Source: DATILL01 sp035476575 (GTDB lineage: Bacteria > Actinomycetota > Actinomycetes > Mycobacteriales > JACQDL01). Taken from it: 38,462 bases of DNA. This document shows positions 31,957-38,462 of the stretch, piece after piece. Location of the stretch: NCBI GenBank assembly GCA_035476575.1, contig DATILL010000031.1:1-38462 (forward strand), read 5' to 3'. A program made the translations under genes and the position numbers. Positions within the stretch are counted from its first letter, which is position 1. Each line of letters opens with the position of its first letter. The notes beneath the pieces were generated by a model. That model did not search any database. It saw only the letters and a list, made by a program, of their open reading frames with translations, and was not told the DNA's origin.

Positions 31957-34119
31957 CTACGACGCCTGCTTGGCCTCCGCCGCGGCCGCGATCGCCTTGC
32001 TCGCCTCGTGCTCCGGCATCGGCTCGTGCCGCAGGTACCGCCGGCTGAACCTGCCCGTGCCCGCCGACAGCGACCGCAGGTCGATCGTGTACCGGGTCAG
32101 CTCGGCCTCCGGCACCTCGGCGTTGACGACCGTCCGCTCGCCGGGTATCGACTCGGTGCCGGTGACCCGCCCGCGCCGCCCGGACAGGTCGCTCATGACG
32201 GCGCCGACGTACTCGTCCGGCACCGTCACGGCCACCTGCTGCACCGGCTCCAGCAGCGCCATCCGGGTGGCCTTCGCCGCCTCCCGCAGCGCCAGCGCGC
32301 CGGCCGTCTGGAACGCCGCGTCGGAGGAGTCCACGCTGTGGGCCTTGCCGTCGACCAGCACTACCCGGATGTCGACCACCGCGAACCCGGCCGCCAGCCC
32401 GCGCTCCATCTGCGCCCGCACGCCCTTCTCCACGCTCGGGATGAACGAGTTCGGGATGGCACCGCCGACGACCTTGTCGACGAACTCGAACCCGTCACCA
32501 CGCGGTAGCGGCTCCACCTCGATGTCACACACCGCATACTGGCCGTGCCCGCCGCTCTGCTTGACGTGCCGGCCGTGCCCCTTGGCCGGGGTGCCGAACG
32601 TCTCCCGCAGCGGCACCACCACCGGCACCGTCTCCAGCTCGACACCCGCCTCACGCAGCCGGTCCAGCAGCGCGTCGGCGTGCGCCTCGCCCATGCACCA
32701 CAAGATGAGCTGGTGGGTCTCCGGGTTGCGCTCCAGCCGCAGCGTCGGGTCACCGGCCGTGAGCTTCACCAGGCCCTTGGCCAGCGCGTCCTCGTCGCTG
32801 CGGGTCTTGGCCTGGACGGCGACCGGCAGCAGCGGCTCGGGCATCTCCCACGGCGCGACCAGCAGCGGCGCGTCCTTGCCGGAGATCGTGTCGCCGGTCT
32901 CCGCCGAGGTCAGCTTGGTGATCGCGCAGATGTCTCCGGCCACGCACTGGGTCACCGGCCGCAGGGTTGCGCCGAGCGGGCTGAACAGGTGCGCCAGCCG
33001 CTCGTCCATGTCGTGGTCGTCGTGACCCCGCTCGGCCAGCCCGTGCCCGGAGACGTGGATGGCGGTGTCCGGGGCGAGCGTCCCCGAGAACACCCGGACC
33101 AGCGACACCCGCCCGACGTAGGCGTCCACCGTGGTCTTGACCACCTCGGCGACCAGCGGGCCGGCCGGGTCGCAGGTCAGCGGGGCGCGGTCCGAGCCGT
33201 CGACGCCGGTCACTGGCGGCACGTCGTGCTCCAGCGGGGAGGGAAACGCGCTGGTCAGCACCTCCAGCAGCTCGGCCGTGCCGAGGCCGGTTGCCGCGCA
33301 GACCGGGACCACCGGGTAGAACGAGCCGCGCGCCACCGCGGTCTCCAGGTCGTCGACCAGGATGTCCATGTCGATGTCCTCGCCGCCGAGGTAGCGATCC
33401 ATCAGGGACTCGTCCTCGCTCTCGGCGATGATGCCCTCGATCAGGGTGTTGCGCGCGTCCTCGATCAGGTCGAGCTGGTCCGGGTCCGGCTCGCGGTGCT
33501 CGGCCGGCACGCCCTTGGAGTAGTCCAGGAGCCGGCGCGACAGCAGGCCGTGCAGGCCGGTGGGCTGCCCGTCAGTGCCGGCCACCGGCAGGTACAGCGG
33601 CAGCACGCCGGGGCCGAACACCCGCTGGCAGACCGTCACCGCCTCGTCGTGGTCGGCCCGCTGGTGGTCCAGCCGGGTGATCACGACGGCCCGCGGCATG
33701 CTGACGGCGGCGCACTCCTCCCACAGCGATATCGTCAACGCGTCCACGCCATCCACCGCGGACACCACGAACAGGGCGGCGTCGGCGGCCCGCAGCCCGG
33801 CCCGCAGCTCACCCACGAAGTCGGCGTACCCGGGGGTGTCGAGCAGGTTGACCTTCACCCCGTCGTGCTCCACCGGCGCGACGGCCAGCGAGACCGACCG
33901 CTGCTGCTTGTGCTCGACCGGGTCGGAGTCGCTGACGGTGGTGCCGTCGGTGACCGACCCGGCGCGGGGGATCGTCCCGGTGGTGGCGAGAAGTGCTTCG
34001 ACCAGGGTCGTCTTGCCCGCACCGGAGTGTCCGACCAGCGCCACATTTCGGACCTTCTCCGGGCGGTCGACCGCATTGACGGCGGCGGCAGCCCCCTTGT
34101 CTGAACCTTTGCCAGCCAT
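31957..34119 (-). CDS. Elongation factor G-like protein EF-G2
   Basis: A 720-residue translational GTPase. G1 is GHSGAGKT at 30-37, G3 DTPGY at 94-98, and the G4 position reads TRLD (148-151) where canonical EF-G has NKxD. Domains II to V follow, with the GHGRHVKQSGGHGQYAVCDI segment of domain IV and the closing RYTIDLRSLSAGTGRFSRRY of domain V. This is the second EF-G of actinobacteria (fusA2/EF-G2 type), whose role is not settled; the housekeeping fusA sits in the str operon. The ATG at 34119 is decided by a GGGAGG site 4 nt upstream; the frame upstream of it is not family-like. Monocistronic by position. Confidence 0.93.
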   Translation of the reverse strand: MAGKGSDKGAAAAVNAVDRPEKVRNVALVGHSGAGKTTLVEALLATTGTIPRAGSVTDGTTVSDSDPVEHKQQRSVSLAVAPVEHDGVKVNLLDTPGYADFVGELRAGLRAADAALFVVSAVDGVDALTISLWEECAAVSMPRAVVITRLDHQRADHDEAVTVCQRVFGPGVLPLYLPVAGTDGQPTGLHGLLSRRLLDYSKGVPAEHREPDPDQLDLIEDARNTLIEGIIAESEDESLMDRYLGGEDIDMDILVDDLETAVARGSFYPVVPVCAATGLGTAELLEVLTSAFPSPLEHDVPPVTGVDGSDRAPLTCDPAGPLVAEVVKTTVDAYVGRVSLVRVFSGTLAPDTAIHVSGHGLAERGHDDHDMDERLAHLFSPLGATLRPVTQCVAGDICAITKLTSAETGDTISGKDAPLLVAPWEMPEPLLPVAVQAKTRSDEDALAKGLVKLTAGDPTLRLERNPETHQLILWCMGEAHADALLDRLREAGVELETVPVVVPLRETFGTPAKGHGRHVKQSGGHGQYAVCDIEVEPLPRGDGFEFVDKVVGGAIPNSFIPSVEKGVRAQMERGLAAGFAVVDIRVVLVDGKAHSVDSSDAAFQTAGALALREAAKATRMALLEPVQQVAVTVPDEYVGAVMSDLSGRRGRVTGTESIPGERTVVNAEVPEAELTRYTIDLRSLSAGTGRFSRRYLRHEPMPEHEASKAIAAAAEAKQAS

Positions 34120-34255
34120 GGTGCCTCCCATGTCCCGCGACCATTCGCGTGTCTCGCGATTCGACACCCATCGGGAAGGGGGCGGCAAGGTCCCCCGCCG
34201 GACAGAGTGGACAACCATCCGACCCGTGGTGCCGCCTCGGCGCAACCCGGGGGTT

Positions 34256-34930
34256 GATGTCGCCGCTGGCAGGCTGGTGGTCAGGGGCTGGCCGCGTCCG
34301 CCGGGCTTGTAGGGGTGGATGGTGACCAGCTCGGCGCCGTCGGGTGCGGGGTCGGTGTGCCAGCCGGCGGTCAGCGCCCGACCGACCGAGCGCTTGAGCT
34401 CCCGGACGAGCCGGGCCCGCAGGTCGTGGGACAGGTCGGCGAACCGGACGGGTAGGCCAGCTCTGGGGTGGCTCCTGGGCTGGGAGACCGATGGCGTCGA
34501 CGAGTGTGCCGAGGCCGTCGATGATCCGCTCCATGCCGTCGTAGGCCTGGACCTGCCGGCCGTGGATGATCGCGGAGACCTCCGGCTGTGACTGTCCGGT
34601 GAGCGCGGCGATCCGTTGCTGGGTGTAGCCGTGGGTGACTAGGCGGCGGGCCGCCGTGACTGATGTGGCCGGTGAGGGCGAGCAGCAGGTGCGCGACGTC
34701 GTCGGCCTCACCGGTCGCGCCGGGCGTGGCGCGACCGGGGCCGAGGACGGCGGACAGGGTGTGCCGGTCGTAGCCGGGTAGGCCGGGCCAGAGCCGCTCG
34801 GCGAGGTCGCCGGTGTGGAGGACGGCGTCGGGTCCAGTCGGGCAGGTGCCGGCGGAGCACGTCGAGGCGGTCGGTGTCGTGGGTGATGACGGTCCGCCCG
34901 ACCAGGCCGGAGCTGTACTCCCGAGCGGGC
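34256..34930 (-). pseudogene. Remnants of exonuclease-like and helix-turn-helix genes
   Basis: Read on the minus strand, several frames give recognisable but broken pieces. About 34650-34915: GLVGRTVITHDTDRLDVLRR then, after a shift, TGDLAERLWPGLPGYDRHTL and EADDVAHLLLALTGHI, which resemble a DEDDh (DnaQ-type) exonuclease. About 34470-34645: YTQQRIAALTGQSQPEVSAI, then IHGRQVQAYDGMERIIDGLG, a typical XRE helix-turn-helix. About 34256-34470: VRFADLSHDLRARLVRELKR and, shifted, LTAGWHTDPAPDGAELVTIH. At least three frameshifts separate these, so nothing here is likely to be expressed as a full protein. The exonuclease assignment is the weaker one. Confidence 0.6.
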
Positions 34931-35032
34931 GCCGACGTACACCTTTGCCCTCGTCCGGTCGCGGCGCGACCCGGCCCGGCGTCGCCGGAGTCCGCGGCGG
35001 GTCGCTCAGGCCGGCGGGCCGGACCCGCGGGG

Positions 35033-35038
35033 TACCTT
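35033..35038 (+). promoter_or_regulatory. Putative -10 box of the marR-type gene (leaderless)
   Basis: TACCTT is 7 nt before the ATG at 35046, with no ribosome binding site between. Confidence 0.4.
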
Positions 35039-35045
35039 CCGGGGC

Positions 35046-35552
35046 ATGGCCAAGCCCCTGGACCTGCCCTTCGACCCGATCGCGCGGGCCGGCGAGATCT
35101 GGGCGTCGACCTGGGGGCCGACGTCCTCGATGCTGGTCGCGACCTCGGTCATGCGGGCACAGCAGATCCTCATCGCGCGCTACGACGAGCTGCTGCGGCC
35201 GCACGGGCTGACCTTCGCCCGATACGAGGCGCTGGTGCTGCTGCGGTTCGCCCGGGACGGCGCGCTGCCAATGAAGGTGATCGGCAGCCGGCTGATGGTG
35301 CACCCGACGAGCGTCACGAACATCATCGCCCGGCTGGTCGCCGCCGGTCTCGTCATCCGCCGGCCCAACCCGGACGACGGCCGCGGCGTGCTCGCCGAGA
35401 TCACCCCGGCTGGCCGCCTGCTGGTCGAGCTGGCCACCAAGGACCTTATGGACGCTGACTTCGGGCTGGCCGCGATGCCCGAGGCCGAACGTGAGCAGGT
35501 GTTCGCCGCGCTGCGCCGGATCCGCGCCGACGCCGGCGACTTCCGCGGCTAG
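35046..35552 (+). CDS. MarR-family transcriptional regulator
   Basis: A 168-residue winged-helix regulator. A long N-terminal dimerisation helix (SSMLVATSVMRAQQILIARYDELLRPHGLTF) precedes the HTH (MKVIGSRLMVHPTSVTNIIARL) and the wing (IRRPNPDDGRGVLAEITPAG), the last with the conserved DGR. MarR proteins bind palindromes as dimers and usually let go on binding a small ligand, often a CoA ester when they neighbour acyl-CoA genes. The next gene is icmA, and a perfect 18-bp palindrome lies between them, so it probably controls icmA. It starts 7 nt after TACCTT. Confidence 0.92.
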   Translation: MAKPLDLPFDPIARAGEIWASTWGPTSSMLVATSVMRAQQILIARYDELLRPHGLTFARYEALVLLRFARDGALPMKVIGSRLMVHPTSVTNIIARLVAAGLVIRRPNPDDGRGVLAEITPAGRLLVELATKDLMDADFGLAAMPEAEREQVFAALRRIRADAGDFRG

Positions 35553-35590
35553 CCCGCCCGCCGCGCTATCCGGCACGCCACCCTCGGCGG

Positions 35591-35622
35591 CTCCAGTGAG
35601 CATGAGCTCCAGTGAGCATGAA
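35591..35622. repeat. Two tandem 16-bp repeats
   Basis: CTCCAGTGAGCATGAG (35591-35606) is followed directly by CTCCAGTGAGCATGAA (35607-35622), one mismatch. They lie 16 bp before the icmA palindrome. Confidence 0.75.
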
Positions 35623-35637
35623 CACGGTGCGGATAAC

Positions 35638-35655
35638 TAGTAGGACGTCCTACTA
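35638..35655. promoter_or_regulatory. Perfect 18-bp palindrome, probable MarR operator of icmA
   Basis: TAGTAGGACGTCCTACTA is a perfect inverted repeat 43 bp before the icmA GTG and 85 bp after the marR-type stop. It is AT-richer than its surroundings, has the size of MarR operators, and overlaps where a promoter for icmA would be. Confidence 0.75.
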
Positions 35656-35698
35656 TTTCCTGGGGACCGGTTTGCGGGATGGGTCGAGGGGAGCCGCG

Positions 35699-37390
35699 GT
35701 GGACGCCAGGGAGATCGCCGAGGGCCGGCAGCGCTGGCAGCGGCGGTACGACGCCGCGACCAGGCGCACCGCCGACTTCACCACCCTGTCCGGCACGGAG
35801 GTCGAGCCGGTCTACGGGCCGCCGCCCGGCCAGGCCGTGCCAGGCTTCGAGCGGATCGGCTGGCCCGGGGAGTTCCCGTTCACCCGCGGCCTGTACCCGA
35901 CCGGATACCGGGGCCGCACCTGGACGATCCGCCAGTTCGCCGGCTTCGGTAACGCCCAGCAGACCAACGAGCGGTACAAGATGATCCTGGCCAACGGCGG
36001 CGGCGGGCTCTCGGTCGCCTTCGACATGCCGACCTTGATGGGCCGTGACTCCGACGACCCGAAGAGTCTCGGCGAGGTGGGGCACTGCGGCGTGGCGATC
36101 GACTCCGCCGCGGACCTGGACGTGCTGTTCGGCGGCATCCCGCTGGGGCAGGTCACCACCTCGATGACCATCTCCGGCCCGGCGGTGCCGATCTTCTGCA
36201 TGTACGTCGTGGCCGCCGAGCGGCAGGGCGCCGACATCCACAAGCTGGACGGCACCCTGCAGACCGACATCTTCAAGGAGTACATCGCGCAGAAGGAGTG
36301 GTTGTTCGCACCGGAGCCGCACCTGCGCCTGATCGCCGACCTGATGGAGTACTGCACCCGGGAGATCCCGCGGTACAAGCCGCTGTCGGTCTCCGGCTAC
36401 CACATCCGCGAGGCTGGCTCGACCGCCGCGCAGGAGCTCGCCTTCACCCTCGCCGACGGCTTCGGCTACGTCGAGCTCGGGCTGTCCCGCGGGATGGACG
36501 TCAACCAGCTCACCCCCGGCCTGTCGTTCTTCTTCGACAGCCACGTGGACTTTTTCGAGGAGATCGCGAAGTTCCGCGCGGCCCGCCGGATCTGGGCCCG
36601 CTGGATGCGCGACGTCTACGGCGCGACCAGCGAGAAGGCACAGTGGCTGCGGTTCCACACCCAGACCGCGGGAGTGTCGCTGACCGCCCAGCAGCCGTAC
36701 AACAACGTCGTCCGGACGGCGGTCGAGGCGCTGGCCGCCGTGCTCGGCGGTACCAGCTCGCTGCACACCAACGCGCTGGACGAGACCCTTGCGCTGCCCA
36801 CCGAGCAGGCTGCCGAGATCGCGCTGCGTACCCAGCAGGTGATCATGGAGGAGACCGGCGTGACCAACGTGGCCGACCCGCTGGGCGGCTCGTGGTACGT
36901 CGAGGCGCTCACCGACCAGATCGAGGCCGAGGCCGAGCGGATCTTCGCCACGATCCGGGAGATGGGCGCCGACCGGGCCAGCCACCCGATCGGGCCGATG
37001 ACCTCCGGCATCCTGCGCGGGATCGAGGACGGCTGGTTCATGGCGGAGATCGCCGAGGCGGCGTTCCAGTACCAGCGGGCGCTGGAGAAGGGGGACAAGC
37101 GGATCGTCGGGGTCAACTGCCACCACGGCTCGGTCACCCGGGACCTGGACATCCTGCGGGTCAGCCACGAGGTCGAGGTGGAGCAGCGTCGGGAGCTTGC
37201 CCAGCGCCGGGCGGAGCGGGACGACGGCGCGGCCAAGGACGCCGTTGCCCACCTGGTCACCGTGGCCCGGACCGAGCAGAACCTCATCCCGGCGATGCTG
37301 GACGCCGCCCGCGCCGAGGCCACCCTCGGCGAGATCTGCGACGCGCTGCGGGCCGAGTGGGGCGACTATCGCGAGCCGCCCCGGTTCTGA
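35699..37390 (+). CDS. icmA: Isobutyryl-CoA mutase, large subunit
   Basis: A 563-residue B12-dependent mutase barrel without the C-terminal cobalamin-binding domain (no DxHxxG), so it needs a separate small subunit, which is not in this window. It interconverts isobutyryl-CoA and n-butyryl-CoA, linking valine and fatty-acid pools. The N-terminus VDAREIAEGRQRWQRRYDA and FTTLSG fit IcmA. Numbered from GTG 35699, the two residues that separate this enzyme from methylmalonyl-CoA mutase fall exactly on F80 (RQFAGF; Tyr in MCM) and Q198 (YIAQKEW; Arg in MCM). GAGGGGAG 6 nt upstream supports this start; the frame from GTG 35612 would run through the palindrome. Probably regulated by the upstream MarR protein. 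Confidence 0.92.
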   Translation: MDAREIAEGRQRWQRRYDAATRRTADFTTLSGTEVEPVYGPPPGQAVPGFERIGWPGEFPFTRGLYPTGYRGRTWTIRQFAGFGNAQQTNERYKMILANGGGGLSVAFDMPTLMGRDSDDPKSLGEVGHCGVAIDSAADLDVLFGGIPLGQVTTSMTISGPAVPIFCMYVVAAERQGADIHKLDGTLQTDIFKEYIAQKEWLFAPEPHLRLIADLMEYCTREIPRYKPLSVSGYHIREAGSTAAQELAFTLADGFGYVELGLSRGMDVNQLTPGLSFFFDSHVDFFEEIAKFRAARRIWARWMRDVYGATSEKAQWLRFHTQTAGVSLTAQQPYNNVVRTAVEALAAVLGGTSSLHTNALDETLALPTEQAAEIALRTQQVIMEETGVTNVADPLGGSWYVEALTDQIEAEAERIFATIREMGADRASHPIGPMTSGILRGIEDGWFMAEIAEAAFQYQRALEKGDKRIVGVNCHHGSVTRDLDILRVSHEVEVEQRRELAQRRAERDDGAAKDAVAHLVTVARTEQNLIPAMLDAARAEATLGEICDALRAEWGDYREPPRF

Positions 37391-37426
37391 GCGTAGGTAC
37401 GGCGCATCGGTGCGAGAATCGGACCC

Positions 37427-38350
37427 ATGCAACCTGGCAACGCATCGTTGAACGCGGCCCTCTCTCGCGCCGTCGACCTCTCCGCGCTCAGGTCGAAGGC
37501 ACAGGCACCGCCCTCGGGCGGGGCCGGGTCGGCCGGATCCACCCCGTACGTCGTCGACGTCACCGAGGTGAGCTTCCAGGTCGAGGTGCTGGAGCGCTCC
37601 CTGGACGTGCCGGTCGTGCTCGACCTGTGGGCCGAGTGGTGCGGCCCCTGCAAGCAGCTCAGCCCCGTCCTGGAGAAGCTGGCCGCGGAGGGGGGCGGCG
37701 CCTGGGTCCTGGCCAAGATCGACGTCGATGCCAGCCCCGGGATCGCCCAGGCGCTGCGGGTGCAGGGCATCCCGGCCGTCAAGGCGGTGTTCCAGGGCCA
37801 GCTCGTGGCGGAGTTCACCGGCGCCCTGCCCGAGCCGCAGGTGCGGCAGTGGATCAACGCGCTGGTGGAGGCGGCAGCCGCCGAGGGCGCCCGCCAGCCA
37901 GAGCCCGGCGGCGAGCCACCGGACGCGCCCGCCGAGCCGGAGGACCCGCGGCTGGACGCCGCCGAGGACGCGCTGGCCCTCGGTGACCTGGACGAGGCGG
38001 CCCGCCGGTACGCCGAGATCCTGGCCGGGGAGCCGGCGCACGAGCAGGCCGCCCACGCGCTGCGGCAGGTGGACCTGATGCGCCGGGTCCAGCAGATCCC
38101 GCCCGGCGTGGTGGCGGTTGCGGACTCCCACCCCGACGACGTCGACGCCCAGCTCGCTGCAGCCGACGTCCAGCTCTCCAACGGCGCGCTGGAGGAGAGC
38201 TTCCGGCGGCTGGTCGAGCTGGCCCGGCGTACGGCCGGTGCCGAGCGCGAGCGCGCCCGGACCCGGCTGCTCGAGCTGTTCGCCATCGTCGGTGACGGGG
38301 ATCCGCGGGTCGGCAAGGCCCGCCGCGACCTGGCCGCCGTCCTGTTCTGA
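37427..38350 (+). CDS. YbbN/CnoX-type thioredoxin-TPR co-chaperone
   Basis: A 307-residue protein. After a variable N-terminus (residues 1-40) comes a thioredoxin fold with an intact WCGPC active site (C72, C75), unlike some YbbN proteins that lost it, and the cis-proline in VQGIPAVKAV. A Pro/Glu-rich linker leads to a C-terminal TPR-like region (EDALALGDLDEAARRYAEIL; LLELFAIVGDGDPRVGKARR) as in YbbN/CnoX. Such proteins hold unfolded clients and hand them to chaperones under oxidative stress; a redox role is also possible here. It lies 36 bp after icmA and may be co-transcribed. Confidence 0.92.
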   Translation: MQPGNASLNAALSRAVDLSALRSKAQAPPSGGAGSAGSTPYVVDVTEVSFQVEVLERSLDVPVVLDLWAEWCGPCKQLSPVLEKLAAEGGGAWVLAKIDVDASPGIAQALRVQGIPAVKAVFQGQLVAEFTGALPEPQVRQWINALVEAAAAEGARQPEPGGEPPDAPAEPEDPRLDAAEDALALGDLDEAARRYAEILAGEPAHEQAAHALRQVDLMRRVQQIPPGVVAVADSHPDDVDAQLAAADVQLSNGALEESFRRLVELARRTAGAERERARTRLLELFAIVGDGDPRVGKARRDLAAVLF

Positions 38351-38372
38351 CGCCGAACCCTGCCCAACCGCC

Positions 38373-38462
38373 GTTGTGGTGACCACTCGGCGTTGTGGTG
38401 ACCTCTTGTTGCCCGCGCCGCCCGTGTGGTCACCTCTCGGCGTTGTGGTGACCTCTTGTTGT
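38373..38462. repeat. Cluster of dispersed GTTGTGGTGACCTCTTG repeats, reaching the window edge
   Basis: Four related words follow one another: 38373-38391, 38392-38411, 38424-38441 and 38442-38461; the second and fourth are identical over 20 bases. The pair 38424-38461 is the same 38-nt unit, with two mismatches, as the minus-strand reading of 14199-14236. The cluster follows the YbbN gene and may continue past the window. Confidence 0.85.

Noticed and set aside
35549..38386. 945-codon minus-strand open frame opposite icmA and the YbbN gene
   Set aside because: Same reason: both + strand genes are certain and the antisense product shows only His/Arg/Gly/Val-rich shadow composition.
38373..38462. 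CRISPR-like array
   Set aside because: Units are 18-20 nt, directly adjoining or unevenly spaced, with no unique spacers and no cas genes.
1..38462. tRNA or rRNA genes
   Set aside because: I saw no cloverleaf with the conserved TTCGA arm and no rRNA segment; a covariance-model scan would be decisive.

Overview
This window is very GC-rich by eye (coding third positions are almost all G or C) and its gene content is that of an actinomycete: a DUF222/HNH (13E12-type) endonuclease, a SigE-family ECF sigma factor, EF-G2, an IcmA-type mutase, an LPXTG-like wall protein, and the block rarA ... DUF948-DUF6167-alaS-ruvX-mltG-aroE. The genus cannot be fixed from the sequence; Micromonosporales or a neighbouring order is a reasonable guess.

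Layout. 1-754: 3' part of an HNH endonuclease gene. 859-5197: DHA2 MFS exporter (-), divergent class V aminotransferase and serine hydrolase (+), and a hypothetical (-). 5371-6735: rarA. 6891-7870: a decayed beta-propeller gene (-). 8048-14149: a compact + strand operon DUF948, DUF6167, alaS, ruvX, mltG, aroE (translation, recombination or RNA maintenance, peptidoglycan processing, shikimate pathway). 14153-14236: a large inverted repeat whose 3' arm recurs almost exactly at the right end of the window. 14264-16489: a frameshifted GNAT acetyltransferase, a Uma2 nuclease and a LigD-type polymerase. 16649-18255: a SigE-type sigma factor overlapping a membrane-anchored, Pro/Leu repeat-rich partner (-). 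18499-22578: a hypothetical, then a coupled minus-strand set of RibD-like reductase, LigC-type ATP-dependent ligase and secreted TAP-like hydrolase. 22938-26936: a minus-strand run of membrane-anchored esterase, treZ and an MgtE_N-like helical protein. 27082-31815: SGNH hydrolase, SWIM zinc-finger protein, a small coiled-coil gene behind a DosR/DevR-like box, two wrecked alpha/beta-hydrolase genes, and an exported protein with two AMIN-like repeats and an LPNTG sorting signal. 31957-34119: EF-G2. 34256-34930: gene remnants. 35046-38350: MarR regulator, isobutyryl-CoA mutase large subunit (icmA) and a YbbN-type thioredoxin/TPR protein, with a perfect 18-bp palindrome between marR and icmA.

Themes. 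(1) DNA repair: rarA, ruvX, and a polymerase and ligase of the Prim-PolC/LigC kind that lie about 4 kb apart instead of being fused as LigD. (2) Many genes start 6-7 nt after a TANNNT -10 box, which points to leaderless transcripts. (3) Gene decay: five damaged loci (beta-propeller, GNAT, two hydrolases, and the exonuclease/HTH remnants) lie among well-kept housekeeping genes. (4) Three regulatory candidates can be read directly: the icmA palindrome, the DosR-like box, and the nested palindrome before the sigma factor. I saw no rRNA, tRNA, CRISPR array, insertion sequence or prophage gene.
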